Below are positions 17,224 to 25,178 of a stretch of 64,000 nucleotides of DNA, piece after piece. The translations under genes were made by a program, and so were the position numbers. Origin of the DNA: DATFTE01 sp963802575 (GTDB lineage: Bacteria; Acidobacteriota; Terriglobia; Terriglobales; Acidobacteriaceae); NCBI GenBank assembly GCA_963802575.1, contig CAWDJF010000004.1:62001-126000 (forward strand). Reading direction: 5' to 3'. A model generated the notes under the pieces. That model was not told the origin of the DNA and searched no databases. It saw only the letters and a program-made list of their open reading frames with translations. Positions within the stretch are counted from its first letter, which is position 1. Each line of letters begins with the position of its first letter.

Positions 17224-17544
17224 ATGAAAGTCCCAATGACTGAGGTGATTGCCGTCAGGCGCTTGTCGTGGGAAGGCGAACCTAATCGTGAAGTGTTGGT
17301 CAGTATAGGAAAGCCCGCAGAAGCTCCCGACGGCCAAGGGGAGTTCTATTGCCCCATTCACACAGCTGGCCTCGGCAACGACGAAATCGTTACTGCCATA
17401 TTCGGTGTTGATGGCTTTCAAGCGATTGAGCTTGCTCTGCGATTCATCGGGTGGCGGTTGGACGACATCAACTCCAAGAACGGTCACCGTCTACGGTGGC
17501 TCGATGGTCAGTTGCCCAAGGAGTGGGTGCAGACAGAGCAATAG
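17224..17544 (+). CDS. Small DUF6968-like protein
   Basis: 106 residues with no signal peptide or membrane segment. The order of motifs matches what I know of DUF6968: an N-terminal IAVRRL strand, VLVSIGKPAEAPDG, the FYCPIHTAGLG block, and a GVDGFQAIELALRFIGWRL helix. Function is unknown. It begins only 131 bp beyond the transposase start, on the opposite strand, and is followed by the sigma-like gene. There is no strong ribosome site, and the start may be the ATG four codons later. The assignment is by motif memory and not certain. Confidence 0.6.
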   Translation: MKVPMTEVIAVRRLSWEGEPNREVLVSIGKPAEAPDGQGEFYCPIHTAGLGNDEIVTAIFGVDGFQAIELALRFIGWRLDDINSKNGHRLRWLDGQLPKEWVQTEQ

Positions 17545-17576
17545 TTGGCGAAAACTTGTTGCGCTTAAAACCGTCG

Positions 17577-18227
17577 ATGAGCGCTATCGCCTTCTTGCAA
17601 TGGTTACCTTCTCTGCTGATTGATAACGCTAGCGCAAAAGGGGTAAAACGCTTGAAGAATATTCTAGTTGGCGGTCGAGTGCGCGTGAAACCACGGGCGT
17701 TTCTGGAACAGTTCCAGCGCGAATCGAAATACCAACTCCCGATTTCAAACGCGCAACTGGAGGCAGCGGGGACAACCGATACTGTCAAAGGTGCAGGAAT
17801 CCATCGAGATGGCTATGCGTTGCTGGAGTTAACAGCGGTCCCCGGAATATGGCACGAAGAATGTTTGGAGTGGGTGGAGAAGGACGATGACCCTGTGACT
17901 CTGTACCTGCGAGAACTCGCCACATTTCCGCCCTTACCGAAGGAAGAAGAAGCCCACCTGTTCCACGAAGCAGCGCAAACAGGTGAACAGGCAGAGATCG
18001 CCAAGAGGCGGTTACTCGAAAGCAGGCTCCCCCTAGTTCTCCCAATTGCGGAGCGATACGCATCTCCTGGTCTTTCTATGCTGGATTTGATTCAGGAAGG
18101 AAACCTTGGCCTAATGCGAGCTTTGGAAAACTTTCCGAAAAGCGGTCTTGATGACTTCTCGGCGTACGCTTCTTCTTGCATCGAGGATGCAATCTCTGCC
18201 GCAATATTGAGATCGCAATCACGCTAA
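17577..18227 (+). CDS. Sigma-70-like protein with regions 1.2 and 2 only
   Basis: About 216 residues if the ATG at 17577 is used. The frame is open further upstream, but that part overlaps the previous gene. The C-terminal half is clearly sigma-related: DDPVTLYLRELATFPPLPKEEE is region 1.2, and RRLLESRLPLVLPIAERY through LDLIQEGNLGLMRALENF is region 2.1-2.2, the surface that normally binds the RNA polymerase clamp. DDFSAYASSCIEDAISAAI stands where the -10 recognition helix usually is, but it is diverged. The protein ends ten residues later, so regions 3 and 4 are absent. The N-terminal 100 residues are unrecognised. It could be a remnant, or a polymerase-binding decoy or modulator. Confidence 0.7.
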   Translation: MSAIAFLQWLPSLLIDNASAKGVKRLKNILVGGRVRVKPRAFLEQFQRESKYQLPISNAQLEAAGTTDTVKGAGIHRDGYALLELTAVPGIWHEECLEWVEKDDDPVTLYLRELATFPPLPKEEEAHLFHEAAQTGEQAEIAKRRLLESRLPLVLPIAERYASPGLSMLDLIQEGNLGLMRALENFPKSGLDDFSAYASSCIEDAISAAILRSQSR

Positions 18228-18395
18228 TTGCCAGTGCTTCACTTCACACTGGCTGGTGAAAAATCGCCATTACGCTCATTGACCTGCAGCACCGCCTTCA
18301 GGCCACAAAAACGATGAACAAACAGTGCCGGCTCATGCCAATGGACCATCCTACCTGCGCTGGATCTGTGTCGAGCTAGTGCGGCAGTCGAGCGA
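18228..18395. other. Intergenic stretch with no recognised feature
   Basis: No coding frame or strong hairpin seen between the sigma-like gene and the toxin-antitoxin promoter. Confidence 0.4.
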
Positions 18396-18430
18396 TCGAC
18401 CCCTCCTGATGGTCATGTTATAATGACCAT
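18396..18430 (+). promoter_or_regulatory. Toxin-antitoxin promoter with overlapping palindromic operator
   Basis: TCGACC (18396-18401) and TATAAT (18419-18424) are 17 bp apart. ATGGTCAT (18409-18416) and ATGACCAT (18423-18430) form a perfect 8-bp inverted repeat that covers the -10 box, as expected for autorepression by the antitoxin complex. An extra GTCAT half-site follows at about 18432. Confidence 0.75.
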
Positions 18431-18447
18431 AGTCATATGGAGGGGTC

Positions 18448-18681
18448 ATGAAAACGATAGCTGCGGGGCGATTCAAGGCGGTCTGCCTTCGTGTCATGGA
18501 CGAAGTGAACAGAACCCGTGAGCCGATCACCATTACGAAAAAAGGGAAGCCGGTCGCCAAACTGATCCCCGCCGATACTGCTGCGAAAGACATTTTTGGT
18601 TGTATGCGAGGGCGCGTGGAAATCATTGGCGACATCGTGTCGCCGGCGGTGCCCTCGGAAGATTGGGAGTCGCTGGTTTGA
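18448..18681 (+). CDS. Phd/YefM-family antitoxin
   Basis: 77 residues behind a GGAGGGG ribosome site. The N-terminal fold MKTIAAGRFKAVCLRVMDEV with TREPITITKKGKPVAKLIP is the Phd/YefM DNA-binding domain. The short acidic tail (SEDWESLV) is the part that usually wraps the toxin. It binds the PIN toxin encoded next and should repress their shared promoter through the palindrome at 18409-18430. The stop codon overlaps the toxin start by two bases, giving tight translational coupling. Confidence 0.9.
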   Translation: MKTIAAGRFKAVCLRVMDEVNRTREPITITKKGKPVAKLIPADTAAKDIFGCMRGRVEIIGDIVSPAVPSEDWESLV

Positions 18682-19073
18682 TCCTTCTCGACACCCACGT
18701 TGTGCCGTGGCTGGTGGCAGAACCTGAGAGGCTATCCCGGCCGGCTGCTTCTGCCATTCGTCGGGCGCGAGCGTCAGACGGCATTGCGATTTCGGATATC
18801 ACACTTTGGGAGTTGGCTTCGCTTTTCGCCCGGGGTTTGCTTCGGGCTCACGGGTCCACGGAGCGCGCGGTGCGTGAGATGGTGGAGGAGGCGGGAGTCA
18901 ACATTCACGCGATCACCCCTGAAATTGCTGCGCTGGCCACACAATTTCCCCAAGATTTTCCTCGCGACCCTGGGGATCGTTTGATTGCGGCCACAGCCCG
19001 GGCCGAGGGCATCGCATTGGTTACTCGCGATGAGCGAATGCGGAACAGCCGACTGCTCAAGACGATCTGGTAA
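18678..19073 (+). CDS. VapC-type PIN-domain ribonuclease toxin
   Basis: 131 residues from TTG at 18678, which overlaps the antitoxin stop (TTGA); this start gives the canonical PIN beginning ILLDTH. Acidic active-site residues are visible: the aspartate in LLDTHV, the glutamate in TLWELASL, and the aspartate in DPGDRLIAATA, with a further acidic residue in TRDERM. PIN toxins cleave RNA, often tRNA, when freed from the antitoxin. Longer upstream readings overlap the antitoxin gene and are not supported. The pair sits close to the IS110 element in an accessory stretch. Confidence 0.9.
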   Translation: MILLDTHVVPWLVAEPERLSRPAASAIRRARASDGIAISDITLWELASLFARGLLRAHGSTERAVREMVEEAGVNIHAITPEIAALATQFPQDFPRDPGDRLIAATARAEGIALVTRDERMRNSRLLKTIW

Positions 19074-19198
19074 TTCAGCATGAACGCGGTAAGATAAAGC
19101 AACTGTTTCATCCGCTAGCCTCGTCTCACGAAATGATTTTGCTCCGGTAGACACCACGCGCCGAACGTCAATTTAATCTTTCTGGCCACGGAGATCAG

Positions 19199-19960
19199 AT
19201 GGCTAGCCCCAAGAAGAAGAAAACCGCCAAACACGATCGCGTTCCTATTCGCATAGTACCCATGCATCCGGTGACGACCGCGGCCGCATCGCCGCAGCTT
19301 ACCTATCGCAATGGGCCGCTGCTCACCAACGTCGAAGTATTCACGCTGTTCTGGGGAAGTGGTTGGCAACAGGCTCCGGCCAGCGACCTTATTTCGCAAA
19401 TCAACGACTTTTTTACTTATATTGTCGCGAGCCCGCTGATTGATCAGCTTGCGGAATACAGCGTTGCCGGGAAGACCATTGGCCACGGCAAGCTTCTCGG
19501 GACGCTCACTGTGACTTCACCCGCACCCGCGAAGACCCTGCAAGACAGTGCGATTCAAAATTTCGTCCAGCAGCAGATCAATAGCGGAGCGATTCCGACT
19601 CCCGGTCCAAATACTTTGTACGTCGTCTATGTCGAGTCGGGCGTGACGGTCGAACAAGGCGGCAGTGGTTCCTGCCAGTCGTTCTGCGGATATCACGATT
19701 CGTTCGGATCGAATATTTTCTACGGCGTGCTGCCGTATCCCGATTGTTCGGGTTGCACGGGCGGACAAGACACTTTCACCGCACTCACCGTCACTACATC
19801 ACACGAGTTGTGCGAAGCCATCACCGATCCGATTCCAGGCCAGGGCTGGTACGACGACACGAATGGAGAAATCGGCGACATCTGCGCGTGGAAAACCAAG
19901 ACCGTCGGAAACTACACGGTGCAACAGGAGTGGTCGAACCAAGCGGGAAGCTGTGTCTAG
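19199..19960 (+). CDS. Putative metallopeptidase-like protein of unknown function
   Basis: 253 residues. A lysine-rich N-terminus (MASPKKKKTAKH) replaces a normal signal peptide. The middle resembles exported proteins with GPLLTNVEVFTLFWGSGW and VASPLIDQL. The C-terminal part carries SHELCEAITDP followed by GWYDDTNGEIGDICAW, a His-Glu...Glu arrangement plausible for a zinc site and seen in uncharacterised secreted proteins of soil bacteria. Cysteines near SCQSFCGYH and PDCSGCTGG may form disulfides, which favours export. Start at 19199 is the first in-frame ATG after the preceding gene. Catalytic activity is not established. Confidence 0.6.
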   Translation: MASPKKKKTAKHDRVPIRIVPMHPVTTAAASPQLTYRNGPLLTNVEVFTLFWGSGWQQAPASDLISQINDFFTYIVASPLIDQLAEYSVAGKTIGHGKLLGTLTVTSPAPAKTLQDSAIQNFVQQQINSGAIPTPGPNTLYVVYVESGVTVEQGGSGSCQSFCGYHDSFGSNIFYGVLPYPDCSGCTGGQDTFTALTVTTSHELCEAITDPIPGQGWYDDTNGEIGDICAWKTKTVGNYTVQQEWSNQAGSCV

Positions 19961-20062
19961 ATCGGGAACCCCGTCCTTGTCATTGCTTTTTTCCAGCGAA
20001 AGGGCGGGGATTTATTCCAGTGAAGTCGACATACGGGTCGCCAGCCATCCCAGCCTGGTAAT

Positions 20063-20092
20063 AAAAGGCCGCTCCGATATTCCGGAACGGCC
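20063..20092 (-). terminator. Rho-independent terminator of the FG-GAP protein gene
   Basis: On the minus strand GGCCGTTCCGG folds on itself with CGGAGCGGCC and is followed by TTTTATT, 16 nt past the stop at 20108. Confidence 0.75.
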
Positions 20093-20107
20093 CCAGAGTT
20101 CCCACTC

Positions 20108-23100
20108 TTAATTCACGTTCTGTACCAGCGAGGCATTGCTAGTTTGGTAGTTCGTACTGCCCTGATAAGCAGCGACGATCGTGTGCCTGCCGATCGAGAG
20201 CCGGTTCGTCGTTAAGGCCGCCAGGTTATGATTCACCACCACCGTTCCCAGCACGGTGCTGCCGTCAAGGAATGTGACTAGCCCTTGCGGCATCCCGCCG
20301 AACTGGCCGTTCACCGTCGCTACGAAGGTCACGGATTGTCCCATGAAAGACGGGTTGCGGCTGGAAGTCAGCGTGGTGGTGGTAGTGGCTTGCGACACTG
20401 TGACCGGAACGTTGACGTTGCTGCCAAGTAAGTTGCCATCTCCGGAATAAGCCGCCTGGATGGTGTGGGCGCCGGTCGAGAGATTGAGCACCTGTATGGT
20501 CGCCGTGCCGCCGCTAAGTGTACCGGTACCCAGCACGCGCGTTCCTTCGCGCAGCACGATTACTTCCCCGTCGGGCGGCGGACCGATCAAGGAGCTTACA
20601 GTCGCGGCGAAATTGATCGGCTGACCGAACACGGGAGACGTCGGATTGAAGGTCAGTGCCGTCGTGGTAGTTCCCTTGACGATGGTCTCGGTAACACTGG
20701 CGGAACTGCCAAAGCTGTTGCTGTCGCCCTGGTAGGATGCGGTCACATGGTAGGTTCCAACGATCTTGAAATTGATCGTCAGATTGGCTTGGCCGTTGAC
20801 GATGGGAACTTTAGCCAGCACGGTCAGACCTCTCTGGAACCAAACCTTACCAGTGAGCGCGCCTCCGTACTGACCGGTGACGGTTGCCGTCAGAGTGAAG
20901 TTCTGGCCGACCTGGACCGTGCTCGCCGACGTCGTCACAGCCGTCGTAGTCGTCGCCATATCCACTTCCTGCGCGACGGCTCCCGAAGTGCTGCCCATGA
21001 ACGTTCCGTCGCCCGCGTAAACCGCGATCAACTGATGTGTCCCGACATTCAGCGAAGCATTCGTAAAGATGGCTTCGCCGTTCGCATCGAGGGTTGCAGT
21101 ACCCAGGCTGGTCGTGCCGTCGTAGTACGTAACCGTGCCGGTAGGAGTACCACCATTCCCAGTGACGAACGTCGTGAAAGTGAGGGCCTGCCCATAGGTC
21201 GAAGGACGCGGCGATACCGAGAGAGTCGTCAGCGTTGACCCTACCGCGGAACCAGCGCGATTCGGCAGTACGGTGACGAAGTTGAAGTAAGGGTTCAGCG
21301 TTAGCAGATCGACATGGCCATCGTTGTTGAAGTCGGTGGCCGCAACAATCGATCCGCCATCGGCATCGTAGAACTGCGTTGTCTGGAATGTTCCATCGCC
21401 GTTCCCCAACAGCAGCCCGACGGGCTGAGTTGCAAGGTTCGGGTCGTTCTCGTCGTAGGGGTTTGCGATCGCGATATCCAACTTGCCATCGCCATTGAAG
21501 TCGGCCACGGCGAGGGAAAGGGCGGAGTCGCCGCCCGAGTCGTATGTCACTGCAGGCTGGAGCGTGCCATCGCCGTTGCCCAACAAAATCCCGACAGAGC
21601 CGTTCGAGCCCGAGGTATTGGCGACGGCCACGTCGACGTTGCCGTCTCCGTTGAAATCTCCAACTGCAACCCACTGGGCGGTCGATCCACCGGTTGCGTA
21701 GGTAACGGGATTCTGAAATGTATGGTCTCCATTGTTCAGCAGAACCGAAACTTCGCCGTTACTGTTGGTGGAGTCGGTCTGGTTGGAAACCACGATATCC
21801 AGAAGCCCATCGCGGTTGAGGTCCGCCAAAGCGATGGAGTTCGGGTTATTCCCACCTGAGGGGAAGGTAACCGTCGCTAGAAAATAGCCGGGCGGTTCAT
21901 TGGCAAAGATGACTCCAACGGTGTTGGCCATTTGGTTGGCCACCGCAATATCGGTCGTGTAGATGTGGTCAAGGTCCCCCACGGCGACGGCTTGCGCGCC
22001 GGGGCCACCGGAATCAAGACTCAGCGGAGCAGAGAAGTTGCCCAGCCCGTCGCCCAAGAGGACGCCAACCCGGCCGCTGGAACAATCAATGTTGCTGGCG
22101 CATTGGTTGGCGACGACGATATCGCGCTTGCCGTCTCCATCCACGTCGGCACTGGTCACGCCGTAGGGAAATGCGCCGCCGGGATCGTAGGACTGCAGCC
22201 CATCGAAGTTACCCATGCCATTGCCAACGAAGAGCTGGACGAAGCCTGAGGGAAAACTTCCGCTGGAAGAAATCACCGCCAGGACATAGTCAGAGAAGCT
22301 GTCGCCGTTAAAATCGGCGGCGGTCAGGCCCGAACCAAACTGCGGCGTACTGATATTCGCAGGCACTTGGAGAGTGCCGTCTCCGGTCCCGAACACCACG
22401 CTGACAGCTCCTGGAAAACAACCCCCGGCGCCACACTCGTCGGCGATGGCCAGATCCAACTTACCGTCTCCGTCAAGATCGCCGGCCGCCAAACTGACAT
22501 TGAACGACGCGTCGTAGGAGTAACTGTACTGCTCGGTGATTCCTCCATGGCCGTCGCCCAGCATGATCTCAAGCGACGCCATTGACCCAGTCGGAGGAAC
22601 GCCGCTTACCACCATGTCGAGGTGCCCGTCGGCGTTGAAGTCGCCGGCCACCAGGCCGAAAATGTCATAGCCTACGTACAGCGTGCTCACGGTTTGCAGG
22701 GTCCCATCGCCATTGCCTAGTAGCACGCCGATGGCGCCACCGGTACACAGGCCGGTGGTGGAGCAGTTGTTGCCCTCCAGGACATCCGGGACACCGTCGC
22801 CGTTGAAATCGCCGATGGCCACGGCATCGCCCGCGTAACCTCCCGCGGCATAGTTAACCGGCGGCTGGAAGGTACCGTCTCCGTTCCCGAGGAGCACGCT
22901 GGCCACGCTGGTGGTGAAGCCGGCATCGTTGTAGTCGGCCACCACCAAGTCGGCGATACCATCCCTGTTAAGATCACCGGCAGCCACGGCACCGGCTCCA
23001 TATCCGCCGGTGCTATAGCTGACAACGGCCTGGAATGTTCCGTCACCGTTTCCCAACAGGACGCCCACGCCTCCGAACAGGGAAGACGAATGATCTTCGT

Positions 23101-23758
23101 AGCTGGCAACAGCGATATCTGGAATTCCGTCGCGATTGAAGTCGGCTATGGCGATCGCGTCAGCATTGGTGGTGCCGCCGGCATTATAAGTTGACGGTGC
23201 CTGGAATGTTCCGTCTCCATTGTTAAGAAGGACGGCCAGCCCACTGTTTACAAGTGACGAATCGGCTTCCAGCCCGGCCACAATGTCAGGCTTGCCATCG
23301 CCATTGAAGTCCGCAATCGTCACTGCGAATACAAAGCCGTTGCTGGCGAAGTATCCGATTGCGTTCTGGAAGCTGTGGTCCGGCTTTTGCAGAAGCACGT
23401 ACACGTTGCCATCAGCGTTACCTACTGCCAGGTCGGGCAGGCCATCTCCGTTCAGGTCACCGATGGCGGCTCCGATAGCGAAACTGCTCCCCGCTGCGTA
23501 AGTCGGCACCGAAGTGAACAGGGCGCCGGAAGGCGTGGGGGGCAACGCTCGGCCGGCTCTGGCGCGTCCTGGAACTGCCAACCGGCGAAGGCTTGACGCG
23601 CTGGGAACGTTCGGCGGAAGCGGGTTGATAGGCGGCGCTGCGAGGGTAGCCTTTGGAGGCATCTTTCTCGCGGATGTTCGTCCGGTTGTTCCCGCGGTGA
23701 GTCCACAAGAAAGCAAAACAACCGCAACAACCGTGAGCAGAGAGAGTTTGAAAGTCAT
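20108..23758 (-). CDS. Giant secreted FG-GAP/VCBS propeller protein with Ig-like tail
   Basis: 1216 residues. A signal peptide (MTFKLSLLTVVAVVLLSCGLTAG) and a proline-rich linker lead into about fourteen FG-GAP/VCBS repeats (to about residue 840). Each carries a calcium-binding DFNGDGxPD loop and a VLLGNGDGTFQ strand, building one or two beta-propellers. Four bacterial Ig-like domains (Big_3_5 type) then follow, marked by VTFVATV and TGTVTYYDG blocks. No LPxTG or PEP-CTERM anchor is visible. Such proteins are probably released or surface-attached and may bind carbohydrate or matrix, but the ligand is unknown. A terminator follows directly. Confidence 0.9.
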   Translation of the reverse strand: MTFKLSLLTVVAVVLLSCGLTAGTTGRTSARKMPPKATLAAPPINPLPPNVPSASSLRRLAVPGRARAGRALPPTPSGALFTSVPTYAAGSSFAIGAAIGDLNGDGLPDLAVGNADGNVYVLLQKPDHSFQNAIGYFASNGFVFAVTIADFNGDGKPDIVAGLEADSSLVNSGLAVLLNNGDGTFQAPSTYNAGGTTNADAIAIADFNRDGIPDIAVASYEDHSSSLFGGVGVLLGNGDGTFQAVVSYSTGGYGAGAVAAGDLNRDGIADLVVADYNDAGFTTSVASVLLGNGDGTFQPPVNYAAGGYAGDAVAIGDFNGDGVPDVLEGNNCSTTGLCTGGAIGVLLGNGDGTLQTVSTLYVGYDIFGLVAGDFNADGHLDMVVSGVPPTGSMASLEIMLGDGHGGITEQYSYSYDASFNVSLAAGDLDGDGKLDLAIADECGAGGCFPGAVSVVFGTGDGTLQVPANISTPQFGSGLTAADFNGDSFSDYVLAVISSSGSFPSGFVQLFVGNGMGNFDGLQSYDPGGAFPYGVTSADVDGDGKRDIVVANQCASNIDCSSGRVGVLLGDGLGNFSAPLSLDSGGPGAQAVAVGDLDHIYTTDIAVANQMANTVGVIFANEPPGYFLATVTFPSGGNNPNSIALADLNRDGLLDIVVSNQTDSTNSNGEVSVLLNNGDHTFQNPVTYATGGSTAQWVAVGDFNGDGNVDVAVANTSGSNGSVGILLGNGDGTLQPAVTYDSGGDSALSLAVADFNGDGKLDIAIANPYDENDPNLATQPVGLLLGNGDGTFQTTQFYDADGGSIVAATDFNNDGHVDLLTLNPYFNFVTVLPNRAGSAVGSTLTTLSVSPRPSTYGQALTFTTFVTGNGGTPTGTVTYYDGTTSLGTATLDANGEAIFTNASLNVGTHQLIAVYAGDGTFMGSTSGAVAQEVDMATTTTAVTTSASTVQVGQNFTLTATVTGQYGGALTGKVWFQRGLTVLAKVPIVNGQANLTINFKIVGTYHVTASYQGDSNSFGSSASVTETIVKGTTTTALTFNPTSPVFGQPINFAATVSSLIGPPPDGEVIVLREGTRVLGTGTLSGGTATIQVLNLSTGAHTIQAAYSGDGNLLGSNVNVPVTVSQATTTTTLTSSRNPSFMGQSVTFVATVNGQFGGMPQGLVTFLDGSTVLGTVVVNHNLAALTTNRLSIGRHTIVAAYQGSTNYQTSNASLVQNVN

Positions 23759-23961
23759 TGGGCGAAGCCTCCAGGCGGTCGCGAATGGCGGAATGCGATC
23801 TGCCCTTGCTACTAGAGGCGGAAAATACCGACAAAACGGCTCACGAACCGAGAGGAAGCGGGGAATTCTTGCTTACTCGAGTGGAAACCTTAGTGTTCGA
23901 AAAATCGCGAAAAACACGGTTACCCCTTCGCCTCGTGGGGCTGTCATTGAAGGCTATTTCA
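23759..23961. other. Upstream region of the FG-GAP gene, no gene seen
   Basis: About 200 bp. It presumably holds the promoter of the minus-strand FG-GAP gene. No strong box or hairpin stood out. Confidence 0.4.
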
Positions 23962-24552
23962 CTAATTGACACGATGCTGAGTGAAATCGGGCGATGTTAC
24001 GTCAACTACAGTCGCAACCCGCTTTGCCGTTGTCGAGGCCAGTAGTGCAATGACCACGCTCCAAACTGCCGGAGTGAGAAATCGCGTCATCATCAGAAGT
24101 GCCTTTAGACTACCGGAGAGTCCCGCATACCTGAACCACCAACGGAAGCTCTCGGCAGAAATGGACGTTGCTGCCCACAGCAGCAGGACAGCGAGAACAA
24201 CTAGGAGCGAGAACACTGGCCACCGCCATCGTGATTTGGCTATCACGAAACCGTGGTCTAGTTGCAGTCCAAGGAACCACCACCAGAGCAGAATGGCTGG
24301 GAAAACGAAAAGGAATTGCCCCGTCGCAAATAGCCTGAGAGCGTTCGTAATCGGCATAGCGATGAAATAAGCGGGAAAGTTTAGTAGGCGCAACAGAATG
24401 TCAGAAGTCTGGTATGGCCAGATAGGCGCTGCCGTATCCCAACCCATCCCCATCGACTCAATCACGCGCTGGTTGTGGATGTCCCAAAACGTTAGCGGCA
24501 GGCTGACGATGCCCATCACTGACGGCAGAATGATTCGCAGTCGCGTGCGCAT
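23962..24552 (-). CDS. Polytopic membrane protein of unknown function
   Basis: 196 residues from the ATG at 24552 (MRTRLRIILPSVMG). About five hydrophobic segments are visible: near the N-terminus, around LLNFPAYFIAMPI, FLFVFPAILLWWWFLG, VFSLLVVLAVLLLWAA, and LTPAVWSVVIALLA. No domain is recognised. Further upstream in-frame ATGs exist, but a 22-bp tandem duplication at 24542-24578 created an out-of-frame copy of the same start region, and 24552 gives the most natural N-terminus. The ribosome site is weak. Confidence 0.65.
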   Translation of the reverse strand: MRTRLRIILPSVMGIVSLPLTFWDIHNQRVIESMGMGWDTAAPIWPYQTSDILLRLLNFPAYFIAMPITNALRLFATGQFLFVFPAILLWWWFLGLQLDHGFVIAKSRWRWPVFSLLVVLAVLLLWAATSISAESFRWWFRYAGLSGSLKALLMMTRFLTPAVWSVVIALLASTTAKRVATVVDVTSPDFTQHRVN

Positions 24553-24578
24553 ATCCATAGACACGCGTGCGCATATCC
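24542..24578. repeat. 22-bp tandem duplication over a start codon
   Basis: CGCGTGCGCATATCC occurs at 24542-24556 and again at 24564-24578. The 22-bp period is not a multiple of three, so the two ATG codons are in different frames. Confidence 0.8.
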
Positions 24579-24716
24579 CCATTAGACACCGCCGTCTTCC
24601 TTGGTAGGTGTCGTTAGCAGGCGATAGCACTCAAAATCCCACCCTCTTGCACGAGGGCGAATCCCTTGCGCAACATTTTGATACCATAGTTCCTCGCCCG
24701 AAAACACTGGAGTCCC

Positions 24717-25178
24717 ATGGCTGATTTCACTCTTCGTGTAAATGGCAGCGAGCGGAAAGTCAGCGTTTCTCCTGACACGCCGCTGCTCTGGGTTCTGCGC
24801 GATACGCTGCAGATGACCGGAACCAAGTTCGGATGCGGGGCGGGTTTTTGCGGCGCCTGCACCGTCCATCTCGATGGCGCGGCCGTGCGCTCGTGTTCGA
24901 CTCCTGTCTCTCAGGCTTCGGGCAAAAACATCATTACGATCGAAGGCCTGTCGGCGAACGGCCTCCACGTTTTGCAGCAGGCATGGATCGCCGAAGACGT
25001 CCCGCAATGCGGCTACTGCCAGACGGGACAGATCATGGCGGCCGCGGCGTTGCTCGCCAAGAATCCGCAACCTTCCGACGATCAGATCACGCAATCGATG
25101 TCGGGGAATATTTGCCGTTGTGGAACGTATGATCGCATCCGCCGCGCGATTCATCGGGCTGCGGGAGGTGGACAATGA
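24717..25178 (+). CDS. [2Fe-2S] subunit of a molybdenum hydroxylase (isoquinoline 1-oxidoreductase alpha type)
   Basis: 153 residues. It has the plant-type ferredoxin fold with C-x4-C-x2-C in GCGAGFCGACTVHLDG and a further cysteine in VRSCSTP. A helical second cluster domain carries CGYCQTGQ and CRCGTYDRI. This is the electron-transfer subunit of xanthine oxidase-family enzymes such as isoquinoline 1-oxidoreductase or aldehyde dehydrogenases. It overlaps the next gene (ATGA), the molybdopterin subunit. There is no signal of its own, so it probably hitch-hikes through the Tat system with the large subunit. The substrate cannot be inferred. Confidence 0.93.
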   Translation: MADFTLRVNGSERKVSVSPDTPLLWVLRDTLQMTGTKFGCGAGFCGACTVHLDGAAVRSCSTPVSQASGKNIITIEGLSANGLHVLQQAWIAEDVPQCGYCQTGQIMAAAALLAKNPQPSDDQITQSMSGNICRCGTYDRIRRAIHRAAGGGQ

